64,000 nucleotides of DNA from Crocodylus rhombifer (lineage: Eukaryota > Chordata > Crocodylia > Crocodylidae): positions 29,127 through 93,126 of the forward strand of contig JAVSML010021654.1 in the NCBI GenBank assembly GCA_038503035.1, in the 5' to 3' direction. The notes beneath the pieces were generated by a model, which searched no databases, had not been told where the DNA came from, and saw only the letters and a program-made list of their open reading frames with translations. Numbering within the stretch: position 1 is the first letter of the stretch; every line of letters starts with the position of its first letter. This document shows positions 22,845 through 34,875 of the stretch, one piece after another. The position numbers and the translations under genes were made by a program.

Positions 22845-24020
22845 GCTCAATAGCTACTGAGGCACATTTCCTCCAAGAATTTGTCCAGTCCCTTTTTGAA
22901 TGTGGTTAAATTGTCAGTTTCCACAACTTCTAGTGACATTGAGTTCCACACTGTAATTACATGCTGTGTGAAAAAGAACTTTATTTTATTTTAAACTCTC
23001 TACCTACTAGTTTCATTTTGTTACCCCTACTTCTTGTATTGTGAGAGACAATAATATTCCCCATTTGCTTTTTCTTTGCTGTTTAGTATTTTGTTAACCC
23101 GTATCATGTCCCCCCTCAATCATCTCTTTTCTAAACTGACTAGGCCTAACCTCTTTTCATATGGATGGTGCTCCATATCACTATTCATTCTCATTGCCAT
23201 TCTCTGTACCATCTTTAAGTTTCTATATCCTTTTTGAGGCATGGGGACCAGAACTAGGCACAGTATTTAAGGTATGGATGCACCATGGATTTATAAAGGA
23301 GCATAATTATACTTTCTATTTTGTTTATAATTCCCTTCTTAATAATTCTAAACATTTTGCTTGTGTTTTGAATGGTTACTGAGCTGATGTTTTCAGCAAA
23401 CTGTCCACAATGACTCCCAGACTTCTTTCCTGTGTGATAACAACTACTGTACTGCAGAGCCCATCATAGTGTAGGTATAGTATGAATTACTTTTGCACGT
23501 ATCTACACTGAAATGCACCTGCCATTTAGTTGCCTGTTTGCTCAATAGTGCCAGAATCTTCTGTAGTTCCTTAGGCTTTTTTTATTTATTACTTCTGCAA
23601 TTCTACCATTAAACCATGCTGGGTTTCTTTTGGTCCTCTTACAATTTTTTAAAATTTGCAGCATACTTCTGCTCTGTGGCTCCAATGCAGTGTCCTTAAG
23701 CAGTTCCCATGCTGCCTGCAAGTTCTTCACCTCCATATAACCTCCTTTTAACTTCTGTCTAACTAGCTTCCTTCTTTTGTTATAGTCTCCCTTTCTAAAA
23801 TTAAAGGTTACTGTGATAGATTTTCTTCTTGTCTCTCCCCCAACATGGATTTCAAACTCAGTTGCATTGTGGTCACTATTGCAGAAAAGCTCAGTAACAC
23901 TTTCCCTTTACACCAAATCCTGTGCACTGCTCAGGACCAGATTTCCTCTTGAAGGTTTCAGGACTAACTGCTCCAGGAAGCAGTCTTCTCTAATGTAAAG
24001 AAATTTGGTTTCTGCATTCC
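22845..24020 (-). mobile_element. Old CR1/L3-like LINE fragment
   Basis: On the minus strand the order of blocks is that of a CR1-type 3' half. Examples are the region corresponding to 'gatgggactggacaaattcttggagg' near 22860 and the 'gtatcatgtcccccctcaatc' and 'tctgtaccatctttaagttt' blocks. It is heavily mutated with indels, clearly older than the other CR1 copies. Confidence 0.65.
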
Positions 24021-24084
24021 GCCCTGAGGTTAGATCGACTCAATCCATTGAGGTTAGATTGACACATTGATGCTGATTTTACAG

Positions 24085-24178
24085 GTGCTTAGGCTCCAGC
24101 AATGATGAAGAGGAGAAGGAAAAAGAGTGTCTGCAATCTAATGACAGTACACATTGGAGGAGCAGCAGCCTTACAAGA
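24085..24178 (+). CDS. Host gene exon 9
   Basis: Acceptor gattttacag and donor gtaagc frame 94 nt encoding CLGSSNDEEEKEKECLQSND, then STHWRSSSLTR. This is a strongly acidic stretch followed by a basic/Ser one. The donor leaves phase 0, which matches exon 10 some 14 kb downstream. Confidence 0.7.
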
Positions 24179-27100
24179 GTAAGCTTGAGCCCAAGCAGAG
24201 CAGCAGCATCCAGTTGGAAGCAAGCTAAGAGGAAAATCTGCCTAGACCACAAGGTGCTGCCCTGTCTGACAGCAAAGGGAAATTTTCCCACAGGAGAGAG
24301 GGGTAACAAGTGTATTATAGATGGAAGAAGGCCTGGGTGCTCCATGCACAGTTTATTGGAGGTGACTTTTAATAGAGCTATTGGGTTCCCACAGAAGGTT
24401 TTGAGATGTCAGATCATTCCCTGTTATGCACTGGGATGAAACCAAAACTGTTCCACATTTGATTGTGAAGAAACAAGAAATACCTCCCCTTCACATCCTG
24501 GAATAGGCTCTGTGGTTAGGGCACATGCCTCTGATATGGGAGATACTAGCTGTTCCAATGAATATTTAATTATCTGTGCAGAGTGCAACAGGAGAAACTG
24601 AGGGTGACTTACCCCAGAACAGCCAATAAAGCACTCACCTGTGATGTGGAAAACTGAGGGTCGTGTCCCTACTTTGTATCCAGATCTCTCTTCCACAATC
24701 CTGGTGAGTGCACTGACTATTGGCTATTCTAGGTGCAGGGGTCTTTCTGGTTTTGAGCTGAAAATTCTACCCCAGATCCAAGAAATGCGTCCTGTTAAAA
24801 CTGATATGAATGTCCCTGCAAGCAAGTTACAGTTCTGATAAAAACTGATTCACTTGAAAATTCCTAACCAGCTCTGTCTTCTGGGAGGGAATCTGTTTTT
24901 TTCTTTCTGATCTGCGTGCAGCATCATGGTGGCCAGTGCCTGCAGAGAACATGGGTCAGGGCACCTCTAGCTGTGATGGAATGTGGGGTGCACTGCCCTG
25001 GCCTGCACCTGTCCCCCCTGGCAGCTCCATTGCATTGGAGTGCATCCCCCCCAAAGCAGCTCTATTGCATGAGGTGTATCCTCCCAAGGCAGCTGTATTG
25101 CATGAGCATGCATCCCCAACCCCAGCCTGTCACCATCACTAGTCACACCTCCCTCAGGATCCTCTTGCTTTACCCACCTCCCCTCCCTCTTCCTCCAGCC
25201 ATGGGACAAGTAGCGCACCTCCCTCCACCCACCCAGCATGAACCCCTTTCCCTCCAGGAGTGCAAAGCAGGAGGAAACAGCTGGGCAGAGGTAGAGGCAG
25301 CCCCTTGGCAGCTGTGGCTGGTCGGCTTCTGGGGATTGAGTGAGGAAATCCAGGCAAACTTCTCCCTCCCTTTGTACTGGCTCTCTGCAACCCACTGTCC
25401 TCCCCCTCCATATGCTTTTCCCCTGCTCTGATGCTCCAAGGCACCCTGGGCAGTGCAAGGGCAAAGCACCAGAAACATGGAGCTGGGGAATGACTCCCCA
25501 CTGCCAGCCTGGGCCCTGGGCCACTAGGCTGTCACTGCTCTGTCCTGCCCACCTGGCTCCAAGCATCCTGACCCCTTGGAGCTGTCCCTGGAGTCAGAGA
25601 CAACTCGTCCCGCCTCATGCATCTTGGCCAGTGCCCTTGCCAGCCTGGGGCTTGCACCCTGGGGAGCCTGGAGCTTCCCCTAGCTGCTGCAGGGGGGCAG
25701 AACAGGGCAGGAGCAGTCCTGGAGTAAGCTGCTTCTGTCAGGCTCAGTTTAATCCTGACCCAGGTGCATGTGTAGACATGTACCCAGGTGCAATTCAATG
25801 CACCTGAATTTTCTGCACAGAAAATTCAGGAGCATTAATTGTGTGTAAATGCATCCACTGTGTAGGAACAAATCATGCAGCTCATAGGCACAAAAGGGGT
25901 TGGCATCAGTGCCAGACTGAAGATAAGGCCTTGCAGGTGCAGTACACAAAAACTCATGATGCCATGGTTTGGGTGCTTGATGGGTGACATGCCCTTACTA
26001 ACAAAAAGCTGTGCAAGTTGGCTGGTGAGGACTCCCTGGTGCTATGTTTTGTCTCTCTCTGTGGAGTGTACATGTTTGATGAGAGGAATGTCATGGCTCT
26101 GAGGGGCTCTGAGGAGGTTCCAGACCAAACCCCTTGCCTAGATTCAATCCAGAAGGGACAAGAGCATTGTAGGGAGTTCCTCCTCCTGAACCAAGAACCA
26201 TGAAGCAAGAGATGTTCTAGCTCTTGAGACACAACAGCTTGGATGGCATTGACTTTATGGAGGACCAAGCCAACCAACCTGCCAGAATCATACTTGCCTA
26301 GGCCACCATCCTCACAACTGGCCATCCTGCCATCATCGTACCACAACATCCTAACATCATCCGTCATGATCCCCTTACCTCTATCACTCTGGACCACCCT
26401 GCCCTCATCCTCATACCTACACGGAGGGAACACCGTTGAACCCATTGGTGAGTAATGGGACACTCACTCTGTGACAGCATCACTAACCCCCTTCCCTCGC
26501 TCAAAATGGCTAAAGTCACCACAAAGCTTGTTTTGAGAAAGGCCTGGGGCATGGCTGGGTCATAGTTGTCTACTGTCAGGTCTCTGATTTCTGGTAGGGC
26601 CAAACCTTGGGAAGATGGTGGGGGGGCCTTATACTTGCCAGAGTAGAGGGTAGAGTGGTCACAGTCAGCCTTTGAGGTGTGATTGTCTCTGAAGCTATAA
26701 GGACTGTGGAGTGCTAGCAGATCCCATAGTGGTCTGCTGAAGAGTGGGGAGGGCAGCTGATTGTAGGTCTCAGGCTGATTTGTGGATTCACACCTCTCCA
26801 CTCCATCCCTTTCATGAACCACAGAGGTGAAAAGGGGACTGCCCTGTGTCTGCTGGAGGTGGGAAACATAGTGGAATTACGCTGGAGGTGGGAAACATAG
26901 TGGAATTACTCTGGAAATTTCTCCTATGACATTAGGAGACTGCTGTTTTAGGGCTTTCAGTCAGTTGTCAGGTAATTCTGTTGCTGCATGTGATTAAACA
27001 CTCCATTCTTTTTTGCAACGTAGGGGTTAACATTGCAGTGCAACTTATTTTTCCTCCAGCCCCAGAATCCCTTCCCTTGTGTTTCTACCACTTCTTTGAG

Positions 27101-28740
27101 GACAAGCTGACCCTGGGATTCCTTCCAACCCTATGATTTCACTCTCACAGTAGCTGTCTGCAGACTGGACTGACCCTGCCAGCCTTTCCCTAATTCCTCT
27201 TTTGTTCCTCTCCCAGGGCAGCTGCTTGCAAACCTTCCCTTCCCCAGCTTCCTCTTCCCTCTGACTGTCCTTTCTTGCCTCAGTGTCATCCCACATTTGT
27301 GGGACTGAATATGGTATGCTTCTGTGAAGGTTTGACAGAACCATCACAAACCCTTTAGCCATTCTTTCCCAGCCTCCTGTGGTTCTTTCCCTCCCATGGT
27401 CACTGGCCTTTGAAACAAGGATTCATGTTCCTGACGTAGAGCAATTTCTCCATGCCTCCTTGACTTGTAGCCCATGGCCCCTGAGAACCTCACAGGGCAC
27501 AGAATCAAGCGTGCAAAACACACAGATCTTTTGGCCAAACAATTGTGTGTTTTTGCTGGTGCAAAAGCAAAGCAGCTGCTTTGGGTAAGGAGAAAACATT
27601 CAAAAAGGGCAGTGCTTGCTCAAGAGACTGTAGACAGCCTTGCCATTCACCTCTTCCTGCCCTGACATTTGGCTTTCCCTGCCACTTGGCTGTCTCCAAA
27701 AATGTTAACTATACATAAATCAGAAGCAGCCAATTACCTGACCAATTACCCAACTGCCCTCTTCACAGAAAGTATGCAGCAGTGGGCCAGTGCATGACAC
27801 ACTTCTATGTGGTCAGTTCACTTAGTCACCAAGTCCTCATCATTTTCCTAGGGAAAGGTTGCAAGCTACAGCTTGAGAAGGTCACCGGGGGGCAGGGGGA
27901 GGGGCAGGGTGCAGCAGCCTCTTGAGAACTGCAGTGACCACAGCATGCGTGGTGCAAGGTTGGTGATCCAGGTTCTAACTCAAGCATTTTCATGCAGTTT
28001 CACTGGGGGAGGACTACAAGTTGCAGAGAGGGCAAGCTTTGGAGGAAAGACCTTGTGGAGAGTGAACCAAGGTATCTTGGAGGGCAATTCCCTGCAAGTA
28101 ATGAATCATCTCTGAGGGCAGCAGGGGGTGGAGGTGGTGAACTCTGCATTCCAGGAAGGAGTCAGTAGAGCACTGTATTGTAACCCAGTCCTCCAGCGAA
28201 AGGCACATGTACCTTCTTGGGAGGTGATCATGCTGCTTTGGTTCTACATTGAAAGGCAAACCCTTTCTCTCTTGAGAGCCCCTATAATTCACTGCCTTTC
28301 CAAGAGGCAAGCTCATGAGGCAGGACCATCTCCTGCAGCATAGAACAGTGTAGGTAGTAGGGGCCTCCAGCAGACACAGTATATCCTGCCTAGCACTTGG
28401 GACATAGACAACGGTCATGCCTGCAAACTGGGGAGACTGTTGGGAACATCAGGATTTGGTGGCCAACCATGGTCTCTATCCATCTCTCAAGCACATCACC
28501 TGCAAATTCCAGGGAAATGTCTCATAGCAACCCCAGAGAGGGATGCCTTCCTTAACTTGACTCCACACCCCAAAGTCATCCCATCTTGGGAGTTACCCAG
28601 ACAGAAGCCTAAGGGCTTATACTTATCATCTCAAGACCTTGTAGCAAGTGGGAGGAAACTCCGGATATGGAGTTAAGAACCCTCTTGTGGGGGGTCATTA
28701 GCAACAAATCACATGACTTTTACAACAGCTCTTTGTCTAT
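24179..28740. other. Intron 9, first part (repeat-poor or unrecognised)
   Basis: Two tRNA-related SINE-like blocks are possible at 24489-24540 and 24620-24690 (tggttagggcac box A-like and gggtcgtgtcc box B-like motifs). A GC-rich, CpG-poor segment lies at 24920-25720. A 29-bp tandem duplication is at 26852-26909. No exon was recognised. Confidence 0.4.
26852..26909. repeat. Exact 29-bp tandem duplication
   Basis: The 29-base unit starting gctggaggtgggaaacatag occupies 26852-26880 and is repeated without change at 26881-26909. It is a recent local duplication in an intron. Confidence 0.9.
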
Positions 28741-29959
28741 ATATTATCATTCTAGGATCCATGCCTACAGCCATGACAGCTTCTGGACACACTGCTATTT
28801 AGGGTGCAAGGACACAGACTGAGACTGCAGTTCAAAGAGTAGCAAGGTGGATGAGTAGGAAGAAGTGGAAGGAAGAAATAAGAAGAGAGCTTTGGCAGTT
28901 GAGGACTGGCTTGCAGGAGTGGAGTACCACCAATATGGGTGCGGGATCTCTCAAGCCAAGCACTTGGCTATCTTCCAAGCATGGTGGAAGACCTCAACCA
29001 GCATGAGGCTGTTGGCATGATAAGGCACACTCTGGACATGCAAATGGAGAATCTCTACATGGAGAGGGAGACAAAGAAGTCCCTTATAACTACTCGCAAC
29101 TGGGAAGCTCCACTTTTTCCCTCTATGCCCATTTTGAACCCACTTGTCACAGAACCATGCGCCACCAACTCTTGTATCCTCATCTCTGAGCTGTTTCTTA
29201 CCATAGTCTCAGACCCCTTCAACCCTTACTCTGGGGAAGACTTCATGGCCTAGACAGCTCCTGCTTCCCCTATTTCTTTGCCTTGTAGTCACAATATCCA
29301 CCATCCCATGCCCAGACCCTGTCTTGACCATACCAAACCTTGGTGCTTGAGGACTTTTCCAGCTCTCTTCTCTATCTTCTCTATCGCATCCTCTTATCTG
29401 GCTTTATAAACACCCCAGTGGTCCTCTGTATTGTGAGGCCACAAAGTCTCCAACACAGGAAGGAACACCTGGACAGTCTTATTCCTGGAGGACTCCAGGT
29501 GTGGGACCAGGAGCAGCACCTCTTGACCTTGCAGGGTCTCAGTTAGTTCTCATTGGAAAGCAGCATAGTGTGGGACTCCACCCTTTTGATCCCTTCACAC
29601 AATAGAGTTGTGTGCTGTCCTGTCACTCACTCCCAAGGACCTCTCCCTGTTCTCAGAGACTGAGTAAGCCCACATTGGGAGGGCGAGACTGCTTGTTGAT
29701 CACTTCTAGGAAGCACTCCTCCATCCTTTTCCCTTCCTCCATTCCAAGTAACCACCTCTTCCCACCCTACCCTGTTTACAAAGCACTTTGTTTCAAGAGC
29801 ACAATACATAGTGTTTGAATGTTGAATAAAAAGTCCTTTTTGTTTCAGTAAAGGAGAAGTCCTCTGTAGTCCTTTGTTTGGGGTTGACACATAAGTGCCT
29901 TCCTCTCAGCCATCTTGAAAACACCCCGATGGTCATGATACTTCACAGGCTTAGTGTTT
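28741..29959. other. Possible remainder of a Harbinger element
   Basis: Short open frames occur on the plus strand, including 28939-29253 (MRDLSSQALGYLPSMVEDLN...), but no recognised domain. Position next to the transposase fossil makes a derived second (Myb-like) ORF possible but unproven. Confidence 0.3.
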
Positions 29960-30740
29960 GGGGGCTGGTACCAGCTGGAGAGCCTCTGGGCCTCTAGCAT
30001 CCAAGCTGTCTGGAAGTTCTTGCCCCTCTTAAGGTGTTCAAAGACACTTCACAGTTACCCAGCAACTGTTCAGCTGATAATTGAACAGCTCCTTCCTGGC
30101 AGTGAAGTGACCAGTATAGGGTTTCATGAGCCATAGGAAGAGCTGGTAGGCCAGATTCTGGGCAACGGATGGAGTACAGTCACCCTGCTATGCTGGGAGT
30201 GCCAAGAGCAGATGCTACGTGTATCATCAGGGGCACTAAGCTAAGGATCCTGAAGTCGTTGATGTTGTGGATCTTGCCAGCCCACCTGGTGGTTAGGTGG
30301 GTAAACCATTCATGACACCCTGAAGCAAGATGGAGAAGTAATCCCTGCAACTATAATATATTGAAGTCTCAGTGACCTGGACAGAGGATGCGAATGTGGG
30401 TCCCATCAGTGGCCCCGATACAGTTTGGTGACTCCATCTGAGCAAACCCAGCTACCACCTCTTGCAGGTTGGAAAGGCAGAGGAAGCATGACACTAGCAC
30501 CTTCTAAATGGTGCAGCACACCTCCAGCTGTGAGCTTGCTAATGCCAAAAAGGTTGGCGGCAGACCAGAGGCTGTCAGGAGATGCCAGCTTCCCAATGAT
30601 AATTGCCAACTGTTTGTCCATGGTCATGGGCATCCTCTTGTTAGTGGCTTACCTCAAGTGATGGGACGAGCTTATGACTTTTGCAGTGCATTTTTCAAGC
30701 CCTGTGGTAACTGGCTAGTGGCAATGAGAGCTGGATGGTG
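29960..30740 (-). pseudogene. PIF/Harbinger transposase fossil
   Basis: On the minus strand three ordered blocks match HARBI1-like transposases. They are an N-terminal helix-turn-helix (DKQLAIIIGKLASPDSLWSA, NLFGISKLTAGGVLHHL) at about 30620-30515, the GATDGTHIRI block with the first catalytic Asp near 30410-30385, and a TRWAGKIHNINDFRIL block corresponding to the family's GWPGxxHDxRVFRNS near 30300-30240. A weak C-terminal match (ETLYWSL) follows near 30130. The reading shifts frame and is broken by stops, so it is a relic. Harbinger transposases are DDE nucleases that cut at 3-bp TWA targets. Confidence 0.7.
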
Positions 30741-31115
30741 AGGCAGCAGTTAAAAGAAGATCATCTAGCCCTTGGATGAGGCAGGAGTGCAATTCAGCAG
30801 CTGTAATTGTCACTAAGCTGCCCTCTTCAGGATCTGCTCTGCTCACCGTACATAAAGAGGGGGCTAGAAAAGGTGCCCTAAACATAGTTTGTCTACCTTC
30901 TTCCTGACTGGGTAACTGCCTCCAGTGGGAGCGCCTTTATTGTGATCAAAATCAACAAAGACACACAATCAATTTTGGGACCAGGAATGTCAGGTAAATA
31001 GAAAGGAGAATGCTGACTCCACGGAGTTGTTTTTACCATCAATAATGAACTCATAAACAAACTAAATGAGTTACCTATAAGAATTAATGGGTGCCTCATA
31101 ACTCTTCATCTTAAA

Positions 31116-31445
31116 GTGGCAGGGAGCCAATATGTCACTGTCATCAGTGCGTTTACCTTGACTCTTGACACTGCCAATGAAACCAAGGAGGAATTATATG
31201 CCAACCTTGACCAAATTCTTTCTGATGTTCCGAAAGGAGAAAGACTTATTGTTCTCAGTGATTTCAATGCCAGAGTCAGAAGGGATTCAAACCTCTGGAA
31301 CAGAACTGTTGGCAAGGAAGGAGTAGGAAAGGTCAACTTCAGCATCCTCCTCCTCTTGACCAAATGTACAGAACATGGACTCACTGTCACCAACACCCTA
31401 TTCCACCAGAAAAACATGCATAGACCATTATGGCAATACCCGTGA
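31116..31445 (+). pseudogene. LINE AP endonuclease domain
   Basis: The 109-codon open frame contains YVTVISAFTLTLDTANETKE and the metal/catalytic block LIVLSDFNARV, then LLLLTKCTEHGLTVTNTLF. After an in-frame TGA at 31444 the reading continues with SKHWHLIDYVIVHAWGRKYV and DCWTNHQLI, the usual C-terminal SDH-type end of the fold with His retained as NHQL. The enzyme would nick target DNA to prime reverse transcription. Confidence 0.75.
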
Positions 31446-32187
31446 TCTAAGCATTGGCATCTGATTGACTATGTGATTGTTCATGCCTGGGGTCGCAAAT
31501 ATGTCCTTATCACTGGAACTATGCTAGGAGCTAACGATTGCTGGACCAATCACCAACTCATTTTCTCAGTATAGTCACTCAGACTGGCTCCCAAATGACA
31601 GCTGCAACAGAAGTAATGCCGACAGAAGATCAATGTCGAAGGACTCAAGGACCCAATCAAGCGAGACCTCTTCCATCAGCACCTCAATGAAAAACTGGTA
31701 AATTCTAATTAACAACAGTTGAAAAATGTCAGTGGCACTTAGGATACTTTAAAGTATGCTGTAATCAGTGCATGGAAAAAGACACTTGGATTCTTTACCA
31801 AGAAACATCAAGATTGGTTTGATGAGAATGACCAGGAGATCCAAGAGTTGGTTAACTGCAAGCACAAAGTGTTTTGTGTTTGGCAGAATTATGTCAACTC
31901 CAAACAAAAGAAATTGAATCTCCAGCAAGCCAAGGCAGAGGTCCAAAGGAGGACCCACGATATGAAGAACAGATGGTGGGAAGACAAGGTGAAGGAGATT
32001 CAACACCTCACTGACATCTATGAGAGGCAAAGGTTTTTCAATGCCACCAATGCCGCCATCTGTGGTTCAAGCACTCAGGGACCAACCCCCTTGAGACCTA
32101 AGGAGGGGGGAAACCTAATCAAGGAAAGGGGAGCCATCAATGCCAGGTGGAAGGAGTATTTTGAAGACCTTCTCAACCAGGACTGTT

Positions 32188-33168
32188 TGTTGCCGCCGGG
32201 ACTCAACTAGCTGCTCTCATGCTGCTCTCGCTCAGGTGATTGATGTTACGCACCTCTTGGACTCGCACCTCTGCCTGAGCTGGTGACTTCTGCCCGAATC
32301 CTTGACCCCGTGCTCACCTGCCACAACTTGATGACCTCAGTGTCTGGGGCTGTTCATTGGGCGTGCTCGTTAGCCCTAAGGTTCCTCCCAGCAGTTATTC
32401 TTGGGGCTCTGCCACCCCTACACCCCAGCCTCACGCCTCCTGTGTAGCGGCAACAAGCTGGTTGGTATCTCGTTCCTAGGACCCTCTACTGGGGCCTGCT
32501 TGGGCCCCTCCCAACTCTATCTGGCCCACATTGTGGGTCGGCTACCCTCCTATACCCCTTGGGCCTGGGGTAGAACCAAAATCAACAAGAAAGGAAAAGG
32601 AAGCCCAAAACACAAAACCGGGCATACTGGCCCTTTAACTACCCCCCCCCCCCCCCCGCACTTCACCGGGACACTGGCTGCCTCATCCCCTTAGGCACCC
32701 AGTTCCCTGCCTACTCTAAGGCACCTCCCGATCCAGTGGCGATGTTCCCTCCAGTGGCAATTCTCCCTGGACTCCTCACCGTCCCTCTCCCTTGGGTCGG
32801 ATCTCTCTCAGAGTGCCTTCTACCGTCCCTCTGTGGTGATCGCGGCGTCCTCCTGCCACCTTGTCTGCAGCGTCACCGAGATGCTCCTCTTCGTCCTCCT
32901 CACTTCTGTCCCGGCCGTTCCTGCTCTCCGGGTCCTATGCCTCCGCTCATCTCTGCTGCAGGGACCTCAGCAGCAGCGCTCTCCCTCCTCCTGCTGGCTC
33001 CGCAGCGTGCACCACCATTTTTAGCTGAGCCGGCCAGCATTCAGCGCTGACGTCACCGGCTGGCTGCAGCTGTATAAACAGGCGGCTGATGCACCACGTG
33101 GGTTCTGTGTTCCGCCCTCCATGTGCTGTTTTCCTAGTTGCCGGTGAGTATTCTTGTGTCCCAGGACA
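32188..33168 (+). mobile_element. Solo LTR, 981 bp, inserted in the RTE-like LINE
   Basis: The block begins tgttgccgccgggactc and ends gtcccaggaca, so it has TG...CA ends. It is flanked by the 5-bp duplication ctgtt at 32183-32187 and 33169-33173. LINE coding (KEYFEDLLNQD before, ESVLNSILQHPVRDN after) continues across it. It contains a C17-type tract at 32642-32658 and a TATAAA at 33073-33078. No internal retroviral genes remain, as expected after LTR-LTR recombination. Confidence 0.85.
33073..33078 (+). promoter_or_regulatory. TATA box inside solo LTR
   Basis: TATAAA lies 90 bp before the 3' end of the LTR in GC-rich surroundings, consistent with a U3 promoter in plus orientation. Confidence 0.5.
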
Positions 33169-33272
33169 CTGTTGCTGATGAGAGCGTTCTCAACTCCATC
33201 CTGCAACACCCTGTCAGAGACAATCTCGGAATCCCTCCATCCCTTGATAAGGTGAGGAAAGCCACTAAGTAG

Positions 33273-33650
33273 ATGAAGAATAACAAGGCATCTGGAGCTG
33301 ATGGAATCCCCACTGAAATCTTCAGGCAAGGGGGAGAGGAGCTCACATCACAGCTCCATGCCGTCATATTAATGATGAGGAATGATGAGGAAATCCCAGG
33401 TGACCTCAGGGATACCATGATTGTGACAGTCTTCAAGAAAGGAGACAAGTCCAACATCGGAAGCTACAAAGGGATCACCTTGCTGTTCACCACAGGAAAG
33501 ATCATTGTGAGAACCCTCCTGAACCATCTCCTTTCACTTGCTAAAGAGCTCCTCCCAGAATTTCAGTGTGGGTTTAGGGCATCAAGAGGCACAACTGACA
33601 TGATCTTCATAGCTCACTTACTGCAGGTAAAATGCCAGGAATAACATAAA
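33273..33650 (+). pseudogene. LINE reverse transcriptase fragment
   Basis: The open frame from MKNNKASGADGIPTEIF continues with EEIPGDLRDTMIVTVFKKGD, GSYKGITLLFTTGKIIVRTL and LLPEFQCGFRASRGTTDMIF, the N-terminal fingers/palm order of non-LTR reverse transcriptases. The catalytic YSDD lies downstream at 33781-33792 after a deletion. Confidence 0.75.
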
Positions 33651-33959
33651 CCTCTCTACGTATGCTTCTTTGACCTCATGAAAGCCTTTGACTGTGTTAG
33701 CCAAGAAGCACTGTGGAGGATACCAACCAAAAGTAATCATCATAACCAAGACTACCCTGACCTCAATCACTGAGTTCCAGTACTCTGATGATGTAGTCTG
33801 TGCTCATTCAGAAGCAGACCTTCAGGCAATTGTCAACACATTTACCGAGGCATTCTCTGCTCCCACTGGGAATGCAGCGCACATGGAACTTAGGCAACCT
33901 CCTGAGATTAAACTGATCAGCCCTGCAGTGGCAGGAAGCATGGAGTCAATTAGCCACAA

Positions 33960-34009
33960 GGCTCTGGGAAGAAATCACGGCTCAGCTCTGGGAAGAAATC
34001 ACGGCTCAG
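33960..34009. repeat. 24-bp tandem duplication
   Basis: The unit gctctgggaagaaatcacgg (continuing ctca) occurs twice in direct succession. It lies just beyond the decayed LINE 3' end. Confidence 0.8.
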
Positions 34010-34875
34010 AGGCTGAGAGACATTCTGGGATGCCTCCTTGCAAAACTTCTGGCTGTGGAGTAGCACCAGAGCAACAGCTGTAGCACTTTATGAAGTTCTT
34101 CATCAAGGATGGGGCCTGAATGTGTATATAGTACTGAATTAGACATTCATATTAGGGCAGGATTTGTAGTGCTTCATGTGCGTGTCTTTTCATATGCTTA
34201 GGTTTCTCAAAGGGCTTCAGAGATTTCATAGACAGGGCTGGAAGGGACCTCGGAATGTCATCGGGTCCAGCTCCCTGCCCCAGGGGCATGAAGTCAGCAG
34301 GGGTCATAGGATCCCAGCAAGATAAAGATCCAAATTTCTCTTGAAGGCGTTCAAAGTAGGTGCTTGAACCACCTCCAGCAGCAGACTATTCCAGGCCTTG
34401 GGGGCTCAGACAGTAAGGAATTTCTTCCTTACGTTTAGCCTGAAATGGTCATGGAGAAGTTTGTGGCCATTTGATCTTGTCACCTCTTGGGGCGCTCCGG
34501 TGAACAGACGTTCCCCCAGATCCTGGTGAGCACCCTGATAAACTTATAGGTGGCCACCAGATCACCCCTGAGCCTGCGCGTTTCCAGGCTGAAGAGACCC
34601 ATAGCTCTCAGCCTCTCATCATACAGTCTGTTTTCCTGACCTCTGATCATGTGTGTGGCTCTCCTCTGGACTCTCAAGTTTCTCCATATCCTTTTTGAAT
34701 TGTGGAGCCCAAAACTGGACGCAGTACTCCAGCTGTGGCCTCACCAAGGCTGAGCACAATGGGAGAATGACATCCTGGGATTTGCTCGAGAAGCATCTAT
34801 GGATGCAGGCTAGCATTTTGCTTGCTTTACTAGCCACAGCACCACATTGAAGGCTCATGTTTATCTTGTGGTCAA

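Larger units (their letters stand above)
30975..33850 (+). mobile_element. RTE-like LINE (AP endonuclease plus reverse transcriptase), split by a solo LTR
   Basis: The plus-strand reading gives an apurinic-type endonuclease (31116-31560), a connector (31800-32187) and, after the LTR insertion, a reverse transcriptase (33174-33850). It differs from CR1 in every block. The endonuclease has VLSDFNARV and SKHWHLIDYVIV; the RT has MKNNKASGADGIPTEIF. The 3' end is internally deleted: the first catalytic block MKAFDCVSQEALWR is followed within about 25 codons by YSDD. Stops and shifts disable it. Clade assignment to RTE or a relative is from memory. Confidence 0.75.

Noticed and set aside
24489..24690. 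tRNA gene
   Set aside because: Box A- and B-like words are present but no cloverleaf can be formed; at best a decayed tRNA-derived SINE.
24916..25807. Several overlapping open frames of 90-200 codons on both strands
   Set aside because: Mutually overlapping, Pro/Ser/Leu/Trp-biased, no splice or domain support; GC-rich intron sequence.
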